A stretch of 64,000 nucleotides of DNA from Bryobacterales bacterium. Its GTDB lineage: Bacteria > Acidobacteriota > Terriglobia > Bryobacterales > Bryobacteraceae. The translations under genes were made by a program, and so were the position numbers. The notes under the pieces were generated by a model. That model had not been told where the DNA came from. It saw nothing but the letters and a program-made list of their open reading frames with translations, and did not search any database. Shown piece after piece: positions 9,801 through 17,002 of this stretch. How positions within the stretch are numbered: position 1 is the stretch's first letter; each line of letters opens with the position of its first letter. The stretch lies in assembly GCA_020847975.1 (NCBI GenBank), contig JADLBD010000137.1:23025-87024 (forward strand), given 5' to 3'.

Positions 9801-10935
9801 GGGAGCGCGCCCCTTTGTGTGGTCCATCATCTCCGGCACGCTTCCGAGCGGCATTACGTTCGATCCGCCTACGGGCCGTCTCAGCGGCGCCACAGCCCAG
9901 GAGGGACTCTTCCGCTTCACGGTAAAGGTCACGGACGCCAACGGCCGCATCGACCAGCGCGTCATCGGACTGCCTGTCACGGCCACCGGCGAACCGCTCA
10001 CCATGGTGACGGCCACGCTGCCCCCCGCTACGCTCGGCGTGCCGTACTCGCTCACCCTACAGGCGAGCGGCGGGAAGGCTCCTTATGAGTGGAGCCTCGC
10101 CTCCGGCAGTCTCCCCTTGGGGCTGCGGCTTTCCGGCAATCAGATCACGGGCGCTCCCACCGATCCCACCCCGGCCGCCATCACTCTCCGCCTGCGCGAT
10201 GCCTTCGGGTTCGTGGTGAACCGCGACTTCAACCTCGCGGTGAACATCGCCACACTGCCTTCCGCGCAGATCACGGGTCTGCCGGACAGCATCAACCCGG
10301 GACAGCAGCCCACACTCGGACTGCAATTGGATTCGCCGTATCCGGTGGAGATCACCGGCCGGCTCGATCTCACCTTCACCGCCATCCCGGATGCTCCGGG
10401 CGTGGAACCGGGCCTTATGTTCAGCACCGGCGGGCGCACGGTCTCCTTCCGTATCCCTGCCGGCGAAACCACCGCGGTCTTCCCGCGCATGCCTCTCGCC
10501 TTCCAGACAGGCAGCGTTTCCGGGACCCTCACCTTGCATCCGGCGTTCCTTGTCGCCGGAACGGAAGTGATCCCGTCCAACCGTCCGGACCGCGGCGTCC
10601 GCATCGAACCGGCGCCGCCGGTGATCAGCACGGTGACCCTTGAACGCCGCAGCGGCGGGTTTAACATCGTGGTCACCGGCTTCTCTTCCACCCGGGAGTT
10701 GTCGGAAATGGTGGTGACGCTCACCCCGGCCACCGGGCGCGACTTGCTCCAGACGCGCTACGTCGTGGCCCTCACCGGCGTGTTCAAAAAGTGGTACGCG
10801 AGCCAGGATTCCTTCGCCTTCGGAGGCCAGTTCCAACTGACGGTTCCCTTCGATGGAGATGCGTCGGCGGTGCAATCCGCCGCGATTCGCCTGCGCAACA
10901 GCGCCGGTGAATCGGAAGAACGGCGCACGAATTAG
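3853..10935 (+). CDS. Giant secreted protein of He_PIG and IPT/TIG Ig-like repeats
   Basis: About 2360 aa. By eye there are seven He_PIG-type Ig domains (hallmark SGALPAGxxLxxxGxLSGTPT), then eleven IPT/TIG domains (nt ~5880-8840, hallmark VxWNGxxLxTxFV...VRNPD), then five more He_PIG domains. A distinct ~220-aa C-terminal domain (nt ~10250-10935) contains a Calx-beta-like segment. I chose the TTG at 3853 because GGAGGA (3841-3846) sits 6 nt upstream and the resulting protein begins with a clean signal peptide ending AAAPIFAQ; an in-frame ATG at 3820 lacks a Shine-Dalgarno. It is probably an extracellular adhesive or structural protein. No catalytic domain, transmembrane anchor or LPXTG is visible. 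Repeat unit identity is moderate, so the array is old rather than recently amplified. Confidence 0.85.
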   Translation: MFFKQITSTFRFVWVLLLAAAPIFAQLRINTNSVLPGATLNQSYNFALTGAAGTSPYTFSLASGALPANITLNSSGVLSGTPTAGGNFTFTVRITDSSFNQATKQFTLNVTAQPLTAQPFPPPANVPVGRLTGASVQGVGGTAPYKYSIITGTLPPGVNFVKTSCYCEAYAFIEGVPRTTGVYNVVVEVKDSNGRTATTPLQFNVVANPLSVPPTTLPSATRGAEYVFQLPYTGGFAPVVFNLATSSSLPPGLQLTAGGKVRGIVSTSVAPGTYTFSALVSDGAGSSTTTAYSINVAAAPVNTIVTNSTLPTGVAGIDYGKQLIAETAVSVTGTWSVIGGSLPTGINLGSSGLLAGNTSQTGTFTFTAEFRIDSTTATSKQFTLIISPTRFQWTFSSSLPSINRGQYSLSLGSFPTGMTGGTPASNVELVSGAWPAGMDVTGNQYIAGTPTTATFYGFDAEVTATDGQVASGFFFLQVTNTPALQILAPGPNLPDAVLGVNYYFQDFGDFNGQHDNGGGDSYTWTVQSGSLPPGLTLYTDGELSGRPISAGTYNFTLQVADGYGATAQRAFTLVVQPSVGSLSLDTPSPLPQGLYGQSYSTSFESTGVAPYTYSLDSGALPAGFTLSPSGVLSSNGPTIVGGFFFFTVRVQDSTPGSQGGPLSAIRSYSLFIASNNPPPTLTSMSRTSILAGSLGFPLTLTGTNFLSGAKVFWNGTALTTTFVNSGQLTAAVTTALLADGGIVYIYVQNPDGLYSNTMYFNVILPAPVLSSLSPTSVYSGSAAFTLQVVGRNFPGPIQQEGPPLPGAVIYFNGQPLTTIYDSPTQLHATVPATLVASPGTVPVMVRDYDDQVSNTLQFTIAGAPTLTKLTPDTTAAGSAQFTLVLEGTNFRPNVRVEWNGDPLTTYVDSSTSVRAIVEAGRVLNSGVYPVLVRTPEGLTSNTLNFTVTGNNPAITSLSPDTFAAGSPLSQLTVNGTGFQSDAVVYWNTTALVTAFVSSTKLMAVVPANLLATPGVAQIQVRNISAQTVSATRDLPVTGTGPAITSLAPNQAQTGGPQLTLTVNGINFLSGAAVRLNNTDLATTFVSATQLTAIVPATLLATSGDFPVIVRNPDSQLSPPATFTVSPNAVPPQITTLTPSTVTPGGAAFTLAVQGSGFQSGAVVRWNGQDLTTIFVSATALTASVPQTLIASAGTAMILVHNPNGLNSNQVAFPITTTPPPAISVLNPNSAAAGSPQFTLSVQGTGFQSGAIVRWNNQDLVTSFVSPTLLNATVSASLLVSSGTAQVVVRNPDQQTSAPATFTISTSLPPVITSLNPPAVNALAGPVTLAVNGTNFQNGATVLWNGVALVTAFVNNTQVTALVPAALTAFPGTATVQVRNPDNQTSAGVAILIRFLPPQIISMSPLAVIAGASELALSVNALNVQNGAVVLWNGQPLQTTASVSAISSTPSTLTANVLPVSLFAIPGNVNIAVRNPDGQTSLPFTFQVIAPPPVITSLDPATVYAGSPTLQLRVRGSGFRSLSLVRWNGQPLPTAFVDATQLTATIDSGLILSPGSAGITVYNTDGAVSNSFTLPISQSLTPEITALTPASAPVNGPAFTLGVAGKNFVPTSQILWNGTPLATTFGSAAQLSGAVASTLLATPGAVTVTVRQPDGKTSAGAVFAIGEALKITSNTPLPAAVKDSTYQFAFTASGGARPYQWRLASGSAKLPDGLTLAADGTLSGKPTAAASFPFTVEVVDATNTSVKQNATLVVDSRDLDITSTSPLPPATAGVPYSFVMKSNARAALQLAWSVVEGALPAGLTLNADTGEISGVPEEPAEPGTATAAAKSSRGATVPVDFTFRIQVAATDRNPFRKQFALTVLPAAAGFRIITPSPLPDAIKDHPVHLQIAAAGGRAPYSFALQGTLPAGVTFSPSGILDGTPTALGSFNFTIAATDGAQQQASQAYQWRVADGANGPIISSGPLLPVSASGRPIDVLVEAVQGARPFVWSIISGTLPSGITFDPPTGRLSGATAQEGLFRFTVKVTDANGRIDQRVIGLPVTATGEPLTMVTATLPPATLGVPYSLTLQASGGKAPYEWSLASGSLPLGLRLSGNQITGAPTDPTPAAITLRLRDAFGFVVNRDFNLAVNIATLPSAQITGLPDSINPGQQPTLGLQLDSPYPVEITGRLDLTFTAIPDAPGVEPGLMFSTGGRTVSFRIPAGETTAVFPRMPLAFQTGSVSGTLTLHPAFLVAGTEVIPSNRPDRGVRIEPAPPVISTVTLERRSGGFNIVVTGFSSTRELSEMVVTLTPATGRDLLQTRYVVALTGVFKKWYASQDSFAFGGQFQLTVPFDGDASAVQSAAIRLRNSAGESEERRTN

Positions 10936-10940
10936 ACACG

Positions 10941-10970
10941 CCGGCGGCACGGCTCAGACCGGGCCGCCGG
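10941..10970 (+). terminator. GC-rich stem-loop after the giant repeat gene
   Basis: Arms 10941-10952 and 10959-10970 pair at 11 of 12 positions around a 6-nt loop, starting 5 nt after the stop at 10935. There is no T-run after it, so intrinsic termination is only possible, not shown. Confidence 0.45.
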
Positions 10971-11006
10971 TCGAATTCCGAGCGGCCAGGGTGGTACAAC
11001 AGCGAT

Positions 11007-12743
11007 ATGCGCTTTCCCCCCATCTTCGTCTGTTTGCTCGCGCCTGTGGCGGTGTTCGCGGCCGATGCTTTGCCTGCCCGCTACTTCCGTCTCATGGAGG
11101 CAGGGACGGCCCGCGTGGAAGCAAAGCTCCAAGCCGCTCCCGGCGCGGATCTGAAGGCGCTGGAAGCCGAGACTTCGTGGCGGCACTTCCCCTACGCGAT
11201 TCTCGCGCCGGCCGTGCTCTACTCGAAGCAGCACCGGGATAATCCGCGCTATCGCCACAAGCACATGCTGGAACTCGCCATTCAGATCGGCGACATGCTG
11301 GCAGGCGAGAGCGAGAAGGGCACGTTCGAACCGCGGCTCGACAGTGACTGGGATACCTACATGTGGCTGGATACCTACCGCCTGCTGGAGCGCGAGCTGG
11401 GCATGGAACGCCGGCAGCGCTGGCAGCATGAAATCCGAAAGAACATCGCCATGCTGGTTGAGGACACGCGCGACCGTCTGGATTTCGCTTGGTACAACTC
11501 GCCCTACATCGGCACATCGCCGAATCACTACGCGCTATGGGCGGCCAATCTTTACCTGGGCGGCCGTCTGTTCGGAGTCAAGGAGTGGGAGGACCTCGGC
11601 CGGGCCGTGCTGCGGCGCTTCGCTTTGGTGGAGCAGGCGCCGGACGGCTATTGGGGGGAACACAGCCGTTCCGGCCCGACCATCGGATACAACCATCTGA
11701 CCTTGAGCGCGGTCGCCATGTACTGGGAGTTCAGTAAGGATAAGGACGTGCTGCCCGCGCTGCGGCGCGCCACGGATTTTCACAAAAACTGCACGTTTCT
11801 CGACGGCACGCCGGTGGATGTATTCAATGATCGTAACCGCTACTGGGGCGTGAGCGCGTGGGCACAGTTCGCATTTTCAAATTTCGCGGACGGGCGCGGT
11901 TACGCGGCTTTTCTGACGAGTTTTTTCGATCCGGAGAAACTCACGGTTGATCAGTTGGGGCGGCTTTCGCAGGACGCGCTCTATTACCACGAAGGCCCGT
12001 CGGAAGCAGCCCCGCAACAGCGCCCGTCGTATTCCTACCGGATGAACGTGCCGGCCGGTGTTCGAAAGACCGGGCCATGGCAGGTGGCCCTGTCGGGCCT
12101 TATTGATACACAGGCCATCAACAACCGCTTTTATCTCGACCGCCAGGGCCACCTCAGCATTTTTCACCAGAAGACGGGCCTGATCATTAGCGGCGCAAAC
12201 TCGAAGCGGCAACCTGAGTTGGCGACCTTCACGGAAGAACTGATGGGGCGGACGGTGCATATGCCCCTCAGCAGCCGGCTTCAGATGTCAAATGCGCAAG
12301 ACCGTCTCTCTCTGGCTTTCAACACATTCTTCAGCGACCTCTACGTCATGCCCCCTACGGGGAACGAGTTGGATTTCCGGTTCGTCATCAATGGGCACGG
12401 CACGCCCGCGAAGAATCCAAGATTGACGCTGCAACTCGTGCTCGTGCCTGGCGAAGAACTGGAGACCGGGACGGGCGTCAAAGTTACAGTCGGCCGGGAC
12501 AAGATCGAATTCAGCAGCGAACTGGGCGGCTCGATACGGCATCACGGCTGGACTCTGGCGGTTGATCGAACCGCGCACCTCCGCTGGCCCGTCTACCCGC
12601 ACAACCCCTACACCGATGAGCCCGAGACAGACCTGAGAAGAGCCGTCGCGGTGGTGACCGTGCCGCTTGCCCTGAAGCCCAGACCGGGCAAGTACATCCG
12701 GCCGCGCGATCAGGAGATCGAGTTCAAACTTGCCGTACAATAG
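11007..12743 (+). CDS. Secreted protein, probable (alpha/alpha)-toroid carbohydrate-active fold
   Basis: 578 aa with a signal peptide (MRFPPIFVCLLAPVAVFAADA). The N-terminal ~330 residues are helix-rich with regularly spaced Trp/Tyr clusters (WRHFPYAIL, DTYMWLDTYRLLERELG, NHYALWAANLYLGG, WGEHSRSGPTIGYNH). This pattern is typical of (alpha/alpha)6 toroids such as alginate/heparin lyases and unsaturated-glycan hydrolases. The C-terminal ~230 residues look beta-rich, as in heparinase II/III-like lyases. I cannot name the family or confirm catalytic residues; the His/Tyr-rich stretch around NSPYIGTSPNHYALW is the best active-site candidate. Glycan substrate unknown. It follows a terminator-like hairpin, so it is probably transcribed alone. 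Confidence 0.65.
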   Translation: MRFPPIFVCLLAPVAVFAADALPARYFRLMEAGTARVEAKLQAAPGADLKALEAETSWRHFPYAILAPAVLYSKQHRDNPRYRHKHMLELAIQIGDMLAGESEKGTFEPRLDSDWDTYMWLDTYRLLERELGMERRQRWQHEIRKNIAMLVEDTRDRLDFAWYNSPYIGTSPNHYALWAANLYLGGRLFGVKEWEDLGRAVLRRFALVEQAPDGYWGEHSRSGPTIGYNHLTLSAVAMYWEFSKDKDVLPALRRATDFHKNCTFLDGTPVDVFNDRNRYWGVSAWAQFAFSNFADGRGYAAFLTSFFDPEKLTVDQLGRLSQDALYYHEGPSEAAPQQRPSYSYRMNVPAGVRKTGPWQVALSGLIDTQAINNRFYLDRQGHLSIFHQKTGLIISGANSKRQPELATFTEELMGRTVHMPLSSRLQMSNAQDRLSLAFNTFFSDLYVMPPTGNELDFRFVINGHGTPAKNPRLTLQLVLVPGEELETGTGVKVTVGRDKIEFSSELGGSIRHHGWTLAVDRTAHLRWPVYPHNPYTDEPETDLRRAVAVVTVPLALKPRPGKYIRPRDQEIEFKLAVQ

Positions 12744-12773
12744 ACGCGCAAGGCCGGAGTCAGCCCCGCTTGA

Positions 12774-13487
12774 TTACCGCCGCACCAGCACTTCCCGCAA
12801 GTGGTCCCTCGTGAGGAAAAACTTCACCGCCCCACAGCCTTCAAACAACTTCTCAATCGCGCGGTTGTTGAAGTATTGCTCACGGTTCCTCAGGCCTCGC
12901 GGAGACAGCATTACCGTCTTCCCGTCGACAATGCGATACGAATAGGCAGGCGCCACGCGCACCTTCTCGTCTGCCTGAAAATAGGAGAGCACCATCCCCC
13001 CGGGGCTCAACAACAGCATGAGCCGCTCCAACACCGCCTCGAGCAAGGGCGCCGGAAGATATTGCAGCGTGTCCCACACCAGGATTCCGCCGAACGTGCT
13101 CGCGTGATAGTTGAACGTCTGCTCGACAAACTCTGCAATCTTTCGCGACTCCGACAGATTCGGATCGTTCCAGATGGTGTCCAGGCTGTGCAGGATGCTC
13201 TCGGAGCTGATGCGGTGCCCGAGGTTCGTGATGTAGTTGATATTGGCCTGATTCGCGCCGCACAGATCAAGGACCGCGCAGGTCGGCTGATCGCGCAGCG
13301 TGAGCAGAAACTGCTCGAGACCGCGGCTCAGACGGGTGGTTTCCTCGGCGGGATAACCCGCGGGCCAGGGCTGATTTCCGGATAATGAGGCGCCGGACGG
13401 CTGTCCGTTCCCCGAGGCGCGGGGGAGCGCTTCGTCACTTCCGAAAATCGACTTCAGCCTGTCTCTCCACAAGGTTGCGAAAAACAC
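12774..13487 (-). CDS. Class I SAM-dependent methyltransferase-like protein
   Basis: 237 aa. VLDLCGANQANINYI fits a degenerate motif I (normally hD.GxGxG), and GGILVWDTLQYLPAPLLEA followed by LLLLSPGGMVLSYF matches motif IV to post-IV and the 'LxPGG' strand of Rossmann methyltransferases. The glycine-rich loop is poor (CGANQAN), so SAM binding is not assured. The N-terminal ~60 residues are Gly/Pro/Ser-rich and probably disordered. It lies 52 nt downstream of the bactofilin gene on the same strand, so they may be cotranscribed. Acceptor unknown. Confidence 0.6.
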   Translation of the reverse strand: MFFATLWRDRLKSIFGSDEALPRASGNGQPSGASLSGNQPWPAGYPAEETTRLSRGLEQFLLTLRDQPTCAVLDLCGANQANINYITNLGHRISSESILHSLDTIWNDPNLSESRKIAEFVEQTFNYHASTFGGILVWDTLQYLPAPLLEAVLERLMLLLSPGGMVLSYFQADEKVRVAPAYSYRIVDGKTVMLSPRGLRNREQYFNNRAIEKLFEGCGAVKFFLTRDHLREVLVRR

Positions 13488-13539
13488 CTCTGCCCCTGCA
13501 TGCGCGTGGAGGCGTCCACAGGGGCGTCTGTAAGTCCGC

Positions 13540-14097
13540 TTATCGCTTGACTTCGGTTACCTGGTTGGCCGTCGTGCCGGCGGCGGCTGCGGCGGCCTGC
13601 TGCCGCGGAGCCGGAGGCGCGGGCTGCGGCTTGCCGACATCCTGCTTGATGATGTCGATGCTCCCCTTGAAGTAAGCGCCATCTTCAATAAAGATGCGCG
13701 CCGTGCGAATGTCACCCACCAGCCGGGCTTCCTTGCGGATCTCGACCTTGTCGCTTGCTTCGACATTGCCGTGCATCGTGCCGATGACCACGATCTCCCG
13801 CGCTTTCACATTCGCCTGAACCCGGCCGTTCGGCCCGATGGTCAGCCGGTGCTCCTGCAACTCGACGGTGCCCTCCAATTCCCCGTCCAGATACAGATCC
13901 TCCCGGCTGATAATCTGGCCTTTGATCATGACAGATTTGCCGATGGACGCAGAGGTGGAAGGGCGATAGCTTTCGGGCTCGGGGGAGCGCGTGGGCATTG
14001 TGGACATGGGGATTCCCTCCTTGGTCAAGTCCGCTTGCGACGGCGGAGTGTAGGATTGCTTGGGCGTATATTCTTCCTCTTTACGACGGGACCACAT
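13540..14097 (-). CDS. Bactofilin (polymer-forming cytoskeletal protein)
   Basis: 185 aa. The central domain (about residues 60-160) is the bactofilin right-handed beta-helix: IGKSVMIKGQIISREDLYLDG, VKAREIVVIGTMHGNVEASD, VEIRKEARLVGDIRTARI and IEDGAYFKGSI are its typical turns. Bactofilins self-assemble into non-nucleotide filaments at the membrane and scaffold cell-wall or polar functions. Flanking tails are Pro/Ser/Ala-rich and likely disordered. The start at 14097 (MWSRRKEEEY) is preferred over an upstream ATG at 14169 because AAGGAG lies about 9 nt before it and the upstream stretch is not bactofilin-like. It is divergent from the GAF gene. Confidence 0.88.
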   Translation of the reverse strand: MWSRRKEEEYTPKQSYTPPSQADLTKEGIPMSTMPTRSPEPESYRPSTSASIGKSVMIKGQIISREDLYLDGELEGTVELQEHRLTIGPNGRVQANVKAREIVVIGTMHGNVEASDKVEIRKEARLVGDIRTARIFIEDGAYFKGSIDIIKQDVGKPQPAPPAPRQQAAAAAAGTTANQVTEVKR

Positions 14098-14266
14098 TTG
14101 GGAAGACTCCTTCCTGGAATCGGCACTCGCCGCCGGGCTACTTTCGCAAGTGTCCCATGCCGAGCGCATTCGACGCCAGCCGCCGGGGGAGAGAATGCGG
14201 CTTGCGAACTCGAACTTTCATACTAAATGGGGTACGGGCAAAACGCAAGACAACAGCGCGTTTTTT

Positions 14267-14278
14267 CGCAACGTTGCG
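14267..14278. promoter_or_regulatory. 12-bp perfect palindrome upstream of the GAF gene
   Basis: CGCAACGTTGCG is a perfect palindrome, 36 bp upstream of the GTG start at 14315, with a GATAAT-like -10 hexamer at 14303-14308. It could be an operator in the bactofilin/GAF divergent region. No regulator is identified. Confidence 0.3.
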
Positions 14279-14314
14279 CCTCCCACCCTCACCTCCGTTT
14301 GGGATAATGGGGTA

Positions 14315-14911
14315 GTGCCAAAGCTGAAGGATTTGGAGGCGCGTCTCGAACGCACGGAACAACAACTGCGGCTGTTTCAAAAGGTAAGCCGCTTCATGGT
14401 GCGCGAGATGAGTTTGCAGGAAGTCCTGCTGGGGATCGTCGACCTCATCGTGGAATACACCGCCTGCGATTCCTGCCTCGTCTATCTCATCGACGACGAC
14501 GAACTCGTGCTGTGCGCTTCCAACACGCCGCATCCCTCGACCATCGGCAAGGTGCGGCTGAAGCTCAACGAAGGCATCACCGGATGGGTGGCGCGCGAGC
14601 GCCGCATGGTCGCCATCTCGCGCGAATCCTACAATGACCCGCGCTTCAAGTTCTTCGGCGATCTGCCGGAAGACACCTACGAGGCGTTCCTTTCCGCCCC
14701 CGTCATCGCGCGCAACCGCGTCGTCGGCGTCATCAACGTCCAGCATCGCCAGCCGCATGCGCATACCGGCAACGAAATGGAAGTGCTCACCACGGTGGGC
14801 GAGCAGGTGGGCTGCCTGCTCGTGCTCGCGCGCATGTCGGGCGAAGCCGTCGAGGCAGTGAGTCACGCCGAGCTTGTGCTCTCTTCGGGCCCGATCACTC
14901 CGCGGGCTTAG
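14315..14911 (+). CDS. GAF domain protein
   Basis: 198 aa from the GTG at 14315. A short predicted coiled coil (LKDLEARLERTEQQLRLFQKV is its core region) leads into one GAF domain (about residues 25-175) with the usual KVRLKLNEGITGWVARER and SAPVIARNRVVGVINVQHR strands. GAF domains bind small ligands such as cyclic nucleotides or tetrapyrroles. No output domain (kinase, GGDEF, HTH) follows, so it may act through a partner. No Cys is placed for bilin attachment. The reading frame extends 5' of the GTG but there overlaps the bactofilin start and shows no domain, so the short form is preferred. Ligand unknown. Confidence 0.75.
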   Translation: MPKLKDLEARLERTEQQLRLFQKVSRFMVREMSLQEVLLGIVDLIVEYTACDSCLVYLIDDDELVLCASNTPHPSTIGKVRLKLNEGITGWVARERRMVAISRESYNDPRFKFFGDLPEDTYEAFLSAPVIARNRVVGVINVQHRQPHAHTGNEMEVLTTVGEQVGCLLVLARMSGEAVEAVSHAELVLSSGPITPRA

Positions 14912-14977
14912 TAGATGGTCCCGGAAAGCTTTCAGCCAGGCTTCAGCCTTCAGCTTTCCGCCGGGTCGTTTTGTCCG

Positions 14978-16069
14978 ATGAAAAGCCGATCGCTCAGCCG
15001 CCGCGCCGCCGCGGGTCTGCTCGTTTCTCCTTTTCTTTCCGCTGCCGGGCAGCCCGCTTGGATGGTGGTTCATCAGCCCTCGCGTCCCGTCACTGTGGCT
15101 GATTTCGCGCGATCGGGGAATGGGTTCCTTGCGGCGGCCGGCCGCGAGGAGAAGCCGCTGATCCTGCTCAGCAAGGACGGCAAAGCATGGACAACTCATC
15201 CCCTTCCCGATCCTCCCATTTCTCTCTGCTTTGCCGGGGAGCAGGACCTTTGGTTCGCATCCCGGAGCGGTCTGTGGCGCTCGAGCGACATGGCGCAAAC
15301 ATGGAAACTCCAGTACAGGCACGAATCCCTCACTCGCGTTTATTTCGTCACCGCGGACCACGGCTATGCGCTCGGCGGCAACAAGACCATCGTCGAAACC
15401 GCTGATGGCGGGCGCACGTGGAATCCGCTTCCGGCCGCCGCTGGGCCCACTACGAATGCGGAATACACCACCTACCACTGGATCGACTTTGTAACGCCTC
15501 GCGCCGGCATGATCACCGGAGTCTCACACCCGCCCCGCACCGGCCGCACGGGCCCTCTGCCTGCCTGGCGCGATCCGCAGCGCGATCTGCGCCGGCCCGA
15601 ATGGCCCTCCGCTTCGATCACTCTCGAAACCCGCGATGGCGGAGCGACGTGGAAACATTCCACCACTTCCTTGTTTGGAAGCATCACGCGCGTCCGCTAT
15701 GCCCGAGACGGCCGGGGACTCGCCCTCATCGAGTTTCACGATGCCTTCGAGTACCCTGGCGAAATCTTCTCCATCGACCTGCGGACCGGCCGGTCCGGCC
15801 GCGTCTTCCGCGAAAAAGATCGCGCCGTCACCGACCTTCTCGTGTTTCCCGGCGGCCACGCCGTGCTCGCCGCCATCGAGCCTCCGCCGGACCCCAGGGA
15901 ATCCACTCTCGGCGCCGTGCATTTCCTCACCACGGACGATTTCTCGAACTGGAAAGAGATGCCCCTCGATACGCCGCTTCAGGCGGGGAGGCTCTGGCTT
16001 GCCGGCGATACCCCCGCTTCCCTCTGGGCCGCTTCTGACACCGGAACTATCCTCCGTTTCGCGGGTTGA
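14978..16069 (+). CDS. Tat-exported BNR/YCF48-like beta-propeller protein
   Basis: 363 aa. The N-terminus MKSRSLSRRAAAGLLVSPFL has a twin-arginine followed by a hydrophobic stretch and AAG, consistent with a Tat signal; the ATG at 14978 is chosen for this. The body contains repeated BNR/sialidase-type turns: LLSKDGKAWTTHPL, SSDMAQTWKLQYR, TADGGRTWNPLPA and TRDGGATWKHST. These are the S/T-x-D-x-G-x-T-W Asp boxes seen in YCF48/Hcf136 and BNR proteins. No sialidase catalytic Arg triad or Tyr/Glu pair is evident, so it is more likely a periplasmic assembly or binding factor than a glycosidase. It converges on, and overlaps by 23 nt, the DUF488 gene on the other strand. Confidence 0.72.
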   Translation: MKSRSLSRRAAAGLLVSPFLSAAGQPAWMVVHQPSRPVTVADFARSGNGFLAAAGREEKPLILLSKDGKAWTTHPLPDPPISLCFAGEQDLWFASRSGLWRSSDMAQTWKLQYRHESLTRVYFVTADHGYALGGNKTIVETADGGRTWNPLPAAAGPTTNAEYTTYHWIDFVTPRAGMITGVSHPPRTGRTGPLPAWRDPQRDLRRPEWPSASITLETRDGGATWKHSTTSLFGSITRVRYARDGRGLALIEFHDAFEYPGEIFSIDLRTGRSGRVFREKDRAVTDLLVFPGGHAVLAAIEPPPDPRESTLGAVHFLTTDDFSNWKEMPLDTPLQAGRLWLAGDTPASLWAASDTGTILRFAG

Positions 16070-16625
16070 CCTGCAATCCGGCTGTGTCCTCAGGGCGTGC
16101 GGGATAAGTCAGATTCCCCGAAGCGTCCCGATGCGCGGCAGCCGTCATACGCGCCTGCTCTACCTTTCCCGGGCCAACGAGGTGAAACACCTCTTCGCCG
16201 GCCGCCAGGAGGTGGTCTGTGATGATGCGCCGGTGGCATCGCCACCACAGCGCCTCCGCGCACATGATGACACAGCGCCGGCCGCGGCCAAGTTCGCGCA
16301 ACCGGGCGAGCCCGTCGCGGAAATCGTCGCCCATCGCATAGTCGGCGTAGTTGTGAAAGCTCGCATTCCGCCAGAAAGCATTGACGCCCGGCGGCACATT
16401 GCGGGCCTTGCCCCGCAAGCCCCCGAGCGCCGCAATGTGCTCATATCCGATTTGTAATGACGCGAGCGATTGAGGCAGGACGTCGCGATTGTACTGGGGA
16501 TTGGTCCGCGACCGCGGCACGGTTCGAACATCAACGACGAAGGTGACTTCAACGTTCTTCAGCATACTGACGAACTCGTCGATGGAACGTGTCGAATGGC
16601 CGATCGTGTAGAACGCTGTTTTCAT
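16047..16625 (-). CDS. DUF488 family protein
   Basis: 192 aa. The signature TIGHSTRSIDEFVSMLKN at the N-terminus, VDVRTVPRSRTNPQYN, and MCAEALWWRCHRRIITDHL with its conserved Cys-rich CxE...WxCHR block are diagnostic of DUF488. Its biochemical function is not established. The gene starts 17 nt after the stop of the DUF2945 gene, so the two form an operon. Its 3' end overlaps the convergent propeller gene. Confidence 0.9.
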   Translation of the reverse strand: MKTAFYTIGHSTRSIDEFVSMLKNVEVTFVVDVRTVPRSRTNPQYNRDVLPQSLASLQIGYEHIAALGGLRGKARNVPPGVNAFWRNASFHNYADYAMGDDFRDGLARLRELGRGRRCVIMCAEALWWRCHRRIITDHLLAAGEEVFHLVGPGKVEQARMTAAAHRDASGNLTYPARPEDTAGLQVNPRNGG

Positions 16626-16642
16626 GCGCGGACTATTGGCGG

Positions 16643-16858
16643 TCAGCCGCCGATATGCCGCAATGCTCTACCCTTGTGCAGAGCGATGTGATCGGTCTTG
16701 TCGCTCTTGATCTCGTATTGCGGATCATCCTCGCTCGCATGATGGGTGTAGCCTTTGTAGTTCACGTCGCTCGTGTGCACCCGCACGATGCGGCCGCTGA
16801 CCCGGCCGGCTTCGGAATTCCAACTCACGTGATCGCCGGCTTTGAATATCGTTCCCAT
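16643..16858 (-). CDS. DUF2945 / hypervirulence-associated TUDOR-domain small protein
   Basis: 71 codons including the stop (71 aa or slightly fewer, depending on start choice). The core MGTIFKAGDHVSWNSEAG and RVHTSDVNYKGYTHHASEDD, then YEIKSDKTDHIALHKG, matches the DUF2945 small beta-barrel (Tudor-like) family. The start at 16858 is preferred because the reading frame upstream is Arg/Pro-rich and unlike the family. It is first in an operon with DUF488. Partner or ligand unknown. Confidence 0.85.
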   Translation of the reverse strand: MGTIFKAGDHVSWNSEAGRVSGRIVRVHTSDVNYKGYTHHASEDDPQYEIKSDKTDHIALHKGRALRHIGG

Positions 16859-17002
16859 AATCCTATTTTCTCGCACGTGCCTGCGTGGCCCGCGCCGCGG
16901 CAGGCCCGTACGATTTCCGGGCAACCTGACGGGACTGCTCTGCGCCACGGCGCGGTCTGGAACGGCTTAAGATAGAGGAATACCCTTGTAGGAGTAACCA
17001 CT

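Noticed and set aside
14060..14314. N-terminal extension of the GAF protein to 14060
   Set aside because: It overlaps the bactofilin start and promoter region, and its translation is Ser/Arg-rich without conservation signals; the GTG at 14315 is more plausible.
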